A DNA stretch of 64,000 nucleotides, taken from Anoplolepis gracilipes (lineage: Eukaryota > Arthropoda > Insecta > Hymenoptera > Formicidae). Below the pieces are notes generated by a model, which saw nothing but the letters and a program-made list of their open reading frames with translations, was not told where the DNA came from and ran no database searches. Position 1 is the stretch's first letter. Each line of letters begins with the position of its first letter. This document shows positions 12,719 to 22,690 of the stretch, in pieces. Location: positions 2,849,001-2,913,000 of the forward strand of contig NC_132977.1 of NCBI RefSeq assembly GCF_047496725.1, written 5' to 3'. The translations under genes and the position numbers were made by a program.

Positions 12719-14319
12719 AGACGTATGCGGTTACTTTGTTATTCTGTGGATCAAAGAAAATCGGCATGGTACGTATATTAATATATATCTTATAATAAGT
12801 GTTTATTTTAAAAAGCAAATTTTTCTTTTTAGTAAAATTACATGTTGAAAAATGTCAAAATCTGAACATTTTTTCAACGATATTTTCAAAGATTTTAGCT
12901 TATTGTTTATTAAAAAATTACTTAACAATTTTCAGAATAAAATTTAAAAAATATAATTTAAACATTTATTTCTTATTACATGGCAATAGAGTAATGTAAT
13001 GTTATTTGAGTATCTTATTATTTATTATTATTTATTTTTTATTTTATTTTAAAAATTGTCTCTTGATTCTTTTGGCTCTAATATAAATTAATATAATTTT
13101 TACATTATTATATATTATTTATATTTATTAATACAAAATAAGAATAAAAAAGTATTAATTATAAATAATTAACAACAAGCACTCTTTTTTATCTATTTTA
13201 GATATGACTTTTTAATAAAGCACAATGGCTATAATTTTGCAAAAGCTATTGAAAATCGTAAATTTTTGATAACATATATATAAACGTCAAAAACATAGAC
13301 GAGAAAATATCATCTAAAATGAATATTTGCTGGAAATTTATAATTATTAGAATTTCACTTCTCAAGAAAAAGATAAATTTTATATGTAAATAGCAACTTT
13401 ATTGGTTTTAGATCGACGATGAACATAGGATAATTAAAAGCGAAACTCTTGAGAACTGTAAAATTATGACAGCAAACGCGGCCAAAGCACAAGAGTGCAG
13501 AGACATCGCTACGAAATGCCTGGATGAAGGTAACTCATTTGCTTACGTTGTTACGTATTATGATTATATATATTGTATATACATATTATTATATATTAGT
13601 CATTAAAGATTGTAACCAGAGACTGGTCATAACCCATGTCTGTCATGTTTTGGCTAAATATTACTAAAAAGGAAGAAATATATACTATTTCACTCTTGTA
13701 TAATAATAGCCAAAAAATGACGAACCAATAAAAAATGATCAGTCTCTGATTACAGTGTCTCTACATATTATTTTTCTCTCTTTCTTTCTCTCTCTTTCTT
13801 TTTCGAATCAATGTTTATATCTATCGTAATAATTCAATATATTTATTAACATATACATTTAATTAATTTTCTCAAGGAGAGAGAGAGAGAGAGAAGACAT
13901 TTAAAAAATTATAAAAAGAATATTAAATAATTTAAAGCATTTGAATATTTTAAAGTAATTAAAAATTAAATAATAATATTAATAATATTATATATAATTT
14001 ATTGCAATAAAAACAAATTATATAAATTATTCCAAAATAATTCAAAATAAATGTATTAATTGTAAAAGTTTATCTAACATTTATAAAAAGTAAATATAGT
14101 TATGATAAAATTCTGTCTATTATTATTAGTTTTTTATAATACAAATTAATATAATATACATTTCTTTAAGATTTTAAATAGAAGTTTATAAAATAAAATT
14201 TGAAATCATTTTTTTCTTTTATTGCAGGAGATAAAGTTCAAGGAAGCCATATGAAACAGACCTTAGAAAGTATGAAATGTGCTTACACGCTTGGTATATT
14301 GCCAATTGTTAGCTATTAA
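12719..14319 (+). pseudogene. 5'-truncated Sol i 2/4-like venom allergen, gene 2 copy A (exons 3-5)
   Basis: Three exons match the last three of the intact gene at 40,752-44,106: 12,719-12,768 (phase 1 in, 0 out), 13,412-13,529 (0 in, 1 out) and 14,228-14,319, ending in TAA. Splice sites are intact and the frame is open. The promoter, signal-peptide exon and exon 2 are missing, removed by a 2.8 kb deletion whose junction lies near 12,520. The remaining exons keep five of the six mature cysteines. Alone this copy could not make a secreted protein. It might be silent, or its exons might be reached by splicing from gene 1 exon 2, which ends in the right phase. Relative to the intact copy, most exon differences change amino acids. 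Confidence 0.8.
13609..13757. mobile_element. Short MITE-like inverted repeat in intron 4 of gene 2 copy A
   Basis: A segment of about 150 bp whose ends (ATTGTAACCAGAGACTGG and its near-complement around TGATCAGTCTCTGATTACA) form an imperfect inverted repeat of about 60 bp. Equivalent copies lie at 27,094-27,242 and 43,376-43,523, so it inserted before the units multiplied. Confidence 0.5.
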
Positions 14320-15816
14320 TAAAAAAATTTATTCAGAGTTTTTTTCATTAAACATATTTTTTTAAATAGAGTCTTTTGCCAACTTTGAAAAAATTCATTA
14401 AAGAAAATTGTCAGAGAAGACTATATTTCTTTGCAACTTTTTAATTTTTTTTTTAAGGTTATAATATCCTAATATTTTATAACAGATTAATTACAATTAA
14501 TTTGAAATTAATTTGAAAATCACAATATGAAATTCACAATATGATATAAAAGAAATGCTTTCAATGTTTAGACATTCTGTATAATATCAAGAAAAGGTTG
14601 TATTTTGAATTTTCGAAATTCTTATATTATGAAGATATAATTTTGAGAGATTTCTAATGTACAATTTTCAATTGTTGTTTAAATAAATTTATCAGCTGCA
14701 CTGATAAATCGTAACATTCAATTGTTGTAGTTTTTTCCACAAATCCTATTTTTGTATTTTAAGTCTAGGTAAGTATTTCTGTTATTAATAAAAATTAAAA
14801 ATAAAATAATGTTTAAAATATAGCATCTCTTTTCATAGATCAACATGCATATATGTATAGATTATGTACAGATAACATTTTTTAAAAATTATTCAATTTT
14901 TAACATAAATAGTATTTAATATTTATAATATTTATATCAATGTATGTATAAATAATAACCCATACTTTTTATATGAATAAATTAAATAAATTCAGAAAGA
15001 TATTCTTACAATTGTAAAAATTAAAAATTTATATACGGTGTGCTAAAATATAATGTATAATAGAATATATTTTTACTACTGAAAAAAAAGAAAAATGGTA
15101 ACATCAAAAATTGCACAAAAAAGTTTTACTTATATTTTTTATTATTATATTCATTTATATATTTTCGATGGCACATTAGCAATTAATAGAAAACTTACAT
15201 TTTCTTAATAATATTTCTTATTAACAAATAAAAAAGTTAAAATATTTTATAAATTATTACGTTTTCCAATAATCTTATCTTTTTACATATTCGCTTTATA
15301 TAGAAAATTTAGTGGAGATTTTATTTAAATAAAAAGATACATTATTTTACTGCATGTGTCTGTAGTTGCATTAACAAGAAAAAAATAGCTTCGTAGGAAT
15401 ACTTATTGTATTATTAATATTATTTATTAATATGGCATTATTTGTACTTATATACATTCGAATTTATCTTGTATTATTTTTTCTATCTTCAATAGATCAA
15501 GAAATATTAACTGTTATATTTCTGTCATTTATCCTATGGCATATGTATACACACACACATATACAAACACATATGTACACCGCTATATCCATATACACAT
15601 GCTTAGACATACAATATATTCTATAAGAAAAGATAAGGTATTTGCGATTGTAACGTAAAAGATGAAGTATTGGCGTTATCGTTCCACTTGAATTGTCATA
15701 TGATCTCTTATGGTCCCATAAATGACGACGGGTTCTGTGTACTACCCACAGTTTCAATGTATCGTGGAAGAGAAAATGAGAAAGAGAGAGAAAGAGAGAG
15801 AGAGAGAAAGAGAGAA

Positions 15817-15859
<43 letters not shown>

Positions 15860-17146
15860 CATATATTAAATATTTAAACACTTCTATTTTCGATTAAATA
15901 ATTTGATTAATAATTCTCTAAATCTTTTATTTTCTGAGATTTTAAATAAAATTTCAAATACATAAGAGTTACATAATTTAATAATTTAATTATTAAAAAA
16001 AATTTATTTATAGAAAAAATGTATAATGCAATATATGCACTAGAAAAATTTCTTTTTTAGAAAGATTTTTTAATATTATTTCAAAAATTAAATAAACAAA
16101 ATATAAATAATTTAACAGTTTAATAATAGTTAATAGTAGTTGATAATAATAAAAATTGTTTTGAAAAGAATATTTGGAGGATTAAAAAAAAACATTATTA
16201 TACATATTTTTAAAAATCATTCTAGTAAAGAATTTTAAATACCATTAAACAAAAACTGAATTTTTATATAAAATTCAATAACTTTTCATTGAATTAGAAT
16301 TTTGAAAATACATACTTTTTTTAATTATAAAATTAATTAGAATGATTTAAATTATTTAAGATAATTAAAATTTTAAAATAATTTTTTATTTCATGAAACT
16401 TTAAATTATGTTGTAATTACTAATATTTGCTTCATTTTTTTAGATGTATAATTTAAAAATATTTGAATAATTAAATAGTATTTAATAATATTTTTTTAGA
16501 AATAAAGTAAAATAAAGTAAAATATGCACTAACTAAAGGATGTAAAAGAAGAATAGAATTGAATTTATTAATTTTGTGTCTGCCTTTTGGAAATGTTTAT
16601 ATAATCATTACGTTAATGATACGTGTCGCCCATTATGATTAAGAGCTTCGTAATCGATGTAGGTTATAAATTAGATACAGTGATTCCCTCGGGCTACGTG
16701 TTCGAGATTCCCCTTTACTGAATACTGATCTTCCCGATCTCCTCTCTGTGATCCCTCTAACAATAACAATCTTTTATCAATTGTAATGTTACTACGTGCT
16801 GCTAATCAAATCTCATATTATGCAGTCGTTATCTTAAAAGAATAATTTTTAAAATATATATTTATAAATATATTATCAAAATTTATCTATTATAAAAAAA
16901 TTAAAGTATTAAATCATATTTTCCGTTCTTTTCTCTTGTTTCAAAATAAAGTCGAAAAATTTTATTGTTATATTGCTGAATCGCTAATATTATTTAATAT
17001 TATTGTTTAAATTAGTATAACGTTAATTTTCGTGATTATTGTAGAAATATTTTTATTATTATTGTGATGAATTCAACATCTAAATGATTAAATAGTAAAG
17101 AGAAGTGTATTCTATGATATGTAATATACTATATAATACTAATATC
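14320..17146. other. Unit A spacer downstream of gene 2 copy A
   Basis: AT-rich noncoding DNA. It contains a GA-rich tract at 15,770-15,861. About 215 bp (roughly 15,357-15,571) is present in units A and B but absent from unit C. A less AT-rich patch lies at 16,560-16,800, has no open frame and is well kept in all three units. The frames at 15,432-15,897 on both strands are products of CA/TA and GA repeats. Confidence 0.6.
15770..15861. repeat. GA-rich microsatellite (unit A)
   Basis: Irregular GAGA/GAAA tract. Equivalent tracts are at 29,255-29,346 in unit B and 45,327-45,397 in unit C, where the GA run is more regular. It explains the serine/leucine and arginine/glutamate low-complexity frames on the two strands. 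Confidence 0.85.
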
Positions 17147-18152
17147 CAAGGTCGAAGAAGTAACGCGTTATACCGTCACAGTTACCAAAAAAAGTAACTG
17201 TAATGGTAACGACGTTAAAAAGTTTGTTTGTAACGGAAAAAGTAACTTCGTTACATTTTTTGATAACGAGTAAGGAAATTAACAGCTACTTTTAGCGTTA
17301 CTTTCCAGACAGCACATGACTTTAAAAGATGCTTAAAAGACAACGTAAAGACGTCTTATTGTCTTTTAAATGTTTTTTGGTCTTTTTGTGCTGTCTGGAA
17401 TTTTTTTTGAATATAGTTGAATATACTTGAATATACCATACTTTTTTTCAAATATAATTTTCAAATAAAGAAACATATATTTTTTGTTTCATGCATATGC
17501 GCGCATTTTATACGGTACATGTAACATATACTATAGATACATGTACACATATGCGTGAAATGACACTTAAAGATTGATAAGAGTATTGAAACGCAGTATC
17601 ACATAGAAAGTGCTGGAATCTCTTTCTGGTACATTTCTACTTCGTAGAAAAACATTTAAGTAGACAGATAATTCAATGATTCGATGTTATGAAAATTATT
17701 GTATCGTGTTAGAATTGTAAAATAAAATAAAATTGAAGGGACGCGATTTTGACCGTATTTACAAATCTATTGAAAGTAAACTAACAATAAGAAAATTATT
17801 TTATTTACATTTACCGAATCTACAAGTGTTTAAGAAAGCTTGTTTACACTTTTTTCAAAAGTTTTTCTTATTTAAAATATTAGAATTATTACACACTTTA
17901 TATTAATAGCGATTTCATTATCAAAATTATATCGTTTTGATTACTGTTTAAAAATTTTTAGTATTTAGTGTAACAATTTGATCTTGTACTAAAAAAATTT
18001 TTATGTAAAGTTTGTATCGTATATAAAAAAAGTAACAGAAATTGTAACAATTCGTTATTTTTTGTGTAATAGTAACGGTAATAAATTACTTTTTGGAAAA
18101 AAAAACGGTAACGGTAACGAGTTACTTTTATGAAGTAACTTTCTCAACTCTG
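17147..18152. mobile_element. hAT-like non-autonomous element (unit A)
   Basis: About 1.0 kb. Both ends are loaded with inverted GTAAC/GTTAC motifs, typical of hAT subterminal repeats. The right end reads as CAGAGTTGAGAAAGTTACTTC on the minus strand, and the left end carries GAAGAAGTAACGCGTTA. The flanking octamers CTAATATC and CTAATTCT match at six of eight bases, consistent with a worn 8-bp target duplication. No transposase frame survives. A second small element is nested at 17,303-17,400. Confidence 0.65.
17303..17400. mobile_element. 98-bp palindromic MITE nested in the hAT-like element
   Basis: The ends TTCCAGACAGCACA and TGTGCTGTCTGGAA are perfect 14-bp inverted repeats, and the interior pairs further around AAGACGTCTT. 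Copies occur at 30,788-30,885 and 46,852-46,949, so it is older than the multiplication of the units. Confidence 0.65.
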
Positions 18153-18345
18153 CTAATTCTATTCCTAATTTAATTCAAAATTTACTAATTAAATTGTTTG
18201 TATTTTGTATAGTCGGTTTCAATCAATTGATAACAAATTGAAATAAATAAATAGGTATTAACAGATTTTTATTTTCTTATTAATTTATAAATATTAATAT
18301 TTAATATAATAATTAGTGTATTATTTATAATATAATATTTAGTCC

Positions 18346-19119
18346 TTCAGTGAAGGTAATTTACCGCGAGCATATAGGTTACCAAAAATTCATAAGATCC
18401 CTTACAGGTTGATTGTATCATCTATCAATAGCCCATTATACAATTTAGCCAGTTGGTTACATAAAATCATGTACGACAGCTTCCCGAAACCGAATAGTCA
18501 CATTGCAAATAGTTTCGATCTAGTCAACAAATTATCTAATTTACATATTGATAATGATTATGAGTTGTTTTCGCTAGATGTAATCTCATTGTTCACTAAC
18601 ATCCCGATCAATTTAGCAGTAGAAAGCATATCAAAGAGATGGCAATATATCACAAATAATTGCAACATCCCAGAATCAGAATTTTTAACAGCAATAAACC
18701 TAGTCTTAAACTCTGCATACTTTGTCTTCAATAACAAATTTTATCAACAAACTTTTGGCACACCAATGGGCTCCCCACTCTCTCCGATCATCGCCGACAT
18801 AGTCCTACAAGACATAAAGGAGAAAGCATTAACGTTATTGAATTTTACCCCTCCCATTTACTTCAGATACGTGGACGACATATTAATATCGGTACCTTCA
18901 AAATTTATTGACGAGACATTGACAATTTTTAATTCTCTCCATAACAGAGTACAGTTCACTGAAGAAAAAAATGACCACAACAAGATTAACTTTTTAGATC
19001 TAACACTCATTTTAATTAATAACCATCTAATATTTGACTGGTTCCATAAGAACACATTCTCGGGAGATATCTCAATTTCTATTTCCAACATCCTAACAAC
19101 CAAAAAAGAGGCACTGTAA
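18346..19119 (+). pseudogene. Penelope-type reverse transcriptase fragment (unit A)
   Basis: The frame is open from the truncated 5' end and stops at 19,117-19,119. Visible motifs in order are RLPKIHK, then LDVISLFTNIP (motif A with catalytic Asp), FGTPMGSPLSPIIADI (motif B) and FRYVDDIL (motif C with YVDD), followed by FLDLTL. The N-terminal part of the protein is absent. The frame ends early because of a one-base shift near 19,090; the expected continuation runs in another frame into the endonuclease. Catalytic motifs are intact, but truncation plus the frameshift make it non-autonomous. Confidence 0.85.
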
Positions 19120-19796
19120 TAGGCTTAGTTGATAGAGTATTCTTATTATCACATCTTACGTTCCATGAAAAGAATATCCAATTTATAATAAAGATTTTAC
19201 TGGACAACTCTTATCCAACCGATTTTATATTCAAAACAATTAACAACCGTATAAAGTTTTTAATTAACAATAGACCATCCGACAGAAAATTACAAACACC
19301 CAATAATAACTCATATTTCACAATTCCATATTTGCATACAGTATCTGATAAAATAAAGTATGCTCTAAAAGATGTCGACATCAGATTAGCCTACTACAGT
19401 ACAAACAAAAACAACAAATTTATTAAGACACACAAAGATCCTATCCCTAGTCCTATGAAAACAAACGTGGTATACAAAATTAATTGTCTAAATTGCGACG
19501 CTTCTTATGTTGGTCAAACGGGCAGAAAGCTAAATACTAGGATAAAAGAACATAAGACCAACATAATGAAGCCCAATAACAACAAATCAGTGATCACTGA
19601 CCACCGCCTAACATACAATCATGACTTTGATTGGGACAATGCACAAATACTAGACAATGAGCCCTATTACACAAAAAGACTGATATCTGAAATGTTATAC
19701 ATTAAACGACAAATAAATAGCATAAATCTACAAACAGATATAGAATGTTTGCCAGCTATTTACGATGATATAATAAACAAACTGCCTAAGATCTAA
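19100..19796 (+). pseudogene. Penelope RT C-terminus and GIY-YIG endonuclease (unit A)
   Basis: Continues the element in a different frame from the reverse transcriptase. It first covers the RT tail (motif HLTFHEKN), then a GIY-YIG nuclease with VVYKINCLNCDASYVGQTGR and RIKEHK, at about 19,464-19,560. The CxxC before the YVGQ motif and the later histidine-rich stretch are typical of Penelope endonucleases, which nick the target DNA for priming. It stops at TAA 19,794-19,796. Copy B carries the same one-base shift. Confidence 0.85.
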
Positions 19797-20544
19797 TGTC
19801 ACCTATCTAACTCTTTCCATCTTAAATGTATTTTTCGCCCTTGAGCTCATTACCATCTGTACCATCGGCATAACCACACGTTAAACATCAGTTGTCGCGA
19901 TATATATACCGTAGATTCAACACACACAAACGGAATGCATATCCTGTAAGCTTTTTCTAAGTCACCACCATTATACACAAACTAACGGTAAATTACTTTA
20001 TTACAAACAGATATTTATTATACTCATTTTACTAATACAGACTTAACCCCTCAATCTAACTGCATACCTCCCTCGGTCTGGAAACCTCGGAGAATTGCCT
20101 CGCGGGATTATTATGCAAGTCGTACAATAAAAGAGCCGAACAAGTTGGATCGTTTTATACATATGTAATTTATACAACTAACATGCGATAAATATGTACA
20201 GCGGTTCTGAGGCAGTGATCCATTTAATCATGCGAATACGATCACGGATTTTATGTTCACACATGTCTTACGCCTTCCTTATGCGATGTTTTCTCATTAA
20301 TTTCGTTTTTATCTATTTATAATTCATTTATTTAATTTATATATTATGTTGAAGAGGATTCAAAACATGAATCGAAACGTTCAAATCTTTATTATAATTT
20401 CCGTCATTCTATAGAATGTTACTAATGTACTTAATGTCAATACAATTGCGACACATCACCTATATATAAAAAACTTATAATTTTATATTCACATCTCCTC
20501 GCTCCTATTGCCTCTTTCTTACTTACTTATTTATAATATTTAGT

Positions 20545-21028
20545 GTATTATTATAAGAAAGTATAATATTATTAGAAGTAAAATTAAAAATATATAAAAT
20601 AGATAAAATAATAAACAAATAAAAATATTGACAGTTGTAATAATCAAAAGATAAAGAGCAAGGAAGAAAGAGAATATGAGACGTATAATGAACTAAATGA
20701 ATAATGTAGAGAATTACTAGGGTTTGAGATCTGTCGGAAACATCGCGACCCTGTTTCACTCCAAATGGCATCTTTATCGAACAACACGACTAGCGCTGAT
20801 GGCTGCCGGAAATTAGGTGATTGTTAAGCTAACTTGCAAGCGGTTGCTGACAGTGAGATTAATTAGAGACACAATGTATGTGTGTTGTGCAATATTTAGT
20901 TGCGAAAGCCAACTGGAGATCCTTAACATGTGAGAAATTCCACTCTTATTCATGTAATGTCTTCTATAAAGATGATTCTCTATTTTGATGTATTTTATAA
21001 ATGTGTGTGGAAATTTTGTATTTTCTAT
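20545..21028. other. Unit A region with possible THAP-like remnant
   Basis: Follows the Penelope insertion and is shared with unit C (to 48,348). From the ATG at 20,874 a plus-strand frame reads MYVCCAIFSC and stops after 19 codons. Another frame just downstream reads EKFHSYSC. The order CC-AxxxC then KFH resembles the start of a THAP zinc finger, but it is broken and short. The minus-strand frame at 20,523-20,771 has no recognisable domain. Confidence 0.3.
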
Positions 21029-21367
21029 TGTAGGATATTTTTATCTTTAGCGTTGTAATTTTATTTTGTCGGTCTTGATGTATTATATTCCGTTATATTT
21101 CGACCGTTATTCTGTTTTCGACCCTGACAAGGACAGGTATTTGCTGTTTTCTGTGTATGTTATGATTGCCGCCGGATAACGTATAATCTTGTTTTTTTCA
21201 AAATTCGTCCGTCGCCGAGCGAAGAAAGAGAACCGCGAGAAAGAAAAGAGCACCGAGCGCGCGATTGCGAGTTCTGTCCGAGACCTAATAATCTTTACAC
21301 ATCATTTAATTGAATAAACTATCGTTTAACATTAACTATATTATTTCATCAATCAATTAATTTTACA
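21029..21367. mobile_element. LTR-like segment at the A/B unit junction
   Basis: A 339-bp stretch beginning TG and ending CA, richer in GC than its surroundings, with an AATAAA signal near 21,314. It is present at the ends of units A and B and absent from unit C, where the sequence shared with A/B stops at the same left boundary (48,348). No target duplication is visible because the right side abuts the unit breakpoint at about 21,376. Solo LTR is the best guess. Confidence 0.4.
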
Positions 21368-22065
21368 ATATATAATATGAATATATATTTATATTGTTTA
21401 GATTTGTTTCTTATCTTTGTTCAAAAAGGATAAAAAGTAAATAAATTTTTTGAACTTATGAATACTAATATAAACATTTGTTTTCTCTATTTTGTTATTT
21501 TCATAATTAGCACAATTTTTATATATCTGCATAATTATCTGTCGAAACCAATTGAACTAATACTTTAGCATCAATTAATGTTTATATCTGTTATAACGCT
21601 TTAATGTGTAAATTTATAAAATTTATTTAATTAATTTTCAGGAAGAAAAACAGAAAAAATATTACACACAATAAAAGAAATTATTAACAGTAAAAAATAA
21701 ATTGTATTATAAATAATAGCATAGTAAAAATAAATAATAAATGTAAATTAAAACATTCAAACATTTTAAAATAAAAATTAAAGAAAACTGAAGTAATTAA
21801 AATTAATTAATTTTATAATATAACTTCAGATATAATTATAAAAGTAAAGCTTCTTTGTAATATTTATTTTTCAATTTGTTCTAGAAAAAAAAATTACGTA
21901 TAGTAAAAAAGATTTATTGAATACTTACAAAAAATGAAAACAAATATAATCAATTAACATCTTTTAAATTATAAATTTAATAATTTTTACAATATATATT
22001 AATACTATATGTATATTCAGATAAAGTTTTGAAAATAAATTTAAATAGCTTTATTCTGATTTCAG

Positions 22066-22214
22066 TATATGAAGACATCAGCAGCCCAAAAAGCGTAGGA
22101 AATATAGAAAGTATAGCAAGCACAGGAAGCTATAACACCAGAAGAAAGAAATTCATGTTCTATGATTGTTTAATAAAGGAAGGTGTAACGGGACTTATCG
22201 ATATACAGAAATAA
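22066..22214 (+). pseudogene. Orphan exon 5 of gene 1 (unit B)
   Basis: Copy of the last exon of gene 1 (8,580-8,728) with its TTTCAG acceptor and stop codon. Two codons differ from the gene 1 exon, both changing the amino acid (G to D before the cysteine, D to G after it). The unit boundary cut through intron 4, so exons 1-4 are absent. It could function only if an upstream exon ending in phase 1 spliced to it. Confidence 0.8.
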
Positions 22215-22275
22215 AAAAAGAAAACTGCTGATATATATAAAAATTGCTGTATACACAAAATTTTTTGGTAAATAA

Positions 22276-22690
22276 CAAAAATAAAAGTATGTTTTTTGCA
22301 TTTTAAAAAACTATGGCCATCTTACCCGAGTTTACCTTATGTCATTTTAATTTTATACCTACATATAAGATATAAAAAATATTTGGAAGATATAATTTTT
22401 TTATACCAAAGTAAGACTTTTATTTTTTGTTGTTCCTTTGAAATATTAAAAACGTTAATATTGCAATATCTTTTCATGCGCTCTTTGTTTCAAATAAAAA
22501 TTCAAATAGAATTCAAAGAGATTCAAATAAAAATTTATCTTTCTAACAAAGAGTGTATAAAAAGATTATTTTTGATATTTCAAAAGAACAATAAAGAATG
22601 AAAGTCTTACTTGCGACATAAAAAAATTAGGCTAAACTTGGGTAAGATGGCCATAGTTTTTTAAAATGCAAAAACATACTTTTATTTTTG
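22276..22690. mobile_element. MITE with 52-bp terminal inverted repeats (unit B)
   Basis: Copy of the element at 8,790-9,206, carried along in the unit duplication with a few small differences. Confidence 0.7.

Larger units (their letters stand above)
18344..20526 (+). mobile_element. 5'-truncated Penelope-like retroelement (unit A)
   Basis: Contains the two hallmark domains of Penelope-like elements in order: a reverse transcriptase beginning just before the LPKIHK motif, and a GIY-YIG endonuclease. A roughly 0.7 kb 3' noncoding part follows. The left flank (18,321-18,343) and right flank (20,527-20,544) both contain TTATTTATAAT and ATTTAGT, forming a target-site duplication in which the right copy lacks 5 bp. 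The empty site is visible in unit C at about 47,851-47,873. Confidence 0.85.
7879..21375. repeat. Tandem unit A (13.5 kb)
   Basis: First of three head-to-tail units. It begins inside intron 4 of gene 1, so it holds exon 5 of gene 1, then a 3' MITE, intergenic DNA, a 5'-truncated gene 2, purine repeats, a hAT-like element, a Penelope-like element and an LTR-like segment. To about 11,170 it differs from unit B by scattered substitutions. From about 11,190 to its end it is almost identical to B; one substitution was noticed, near 17,151. Confidence 0.9.

Noticed and set aside
12799..12999. 66-residue frame, repeated at 26,284 and 42,566
   Set aside because: Lies wholly inside intron 3 of gene 2; composition is AT-run driven and related intron sequence occurs in gene 1.
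15497..15897. Long frames rich in Ser-Leu or Arg-Glu on the two strands (also in unit B)
   Set aside because: Translation of CA/TA and GA microsatellites, not a gene.
16600..16800. Possible tRNA or tRNA-derived element (GTTCGAGATTCCCC near 16,702)
   Set aside because: The B-box-like string has an extra base, no A box sits at the right distance and no cloverleaf can be drawn.
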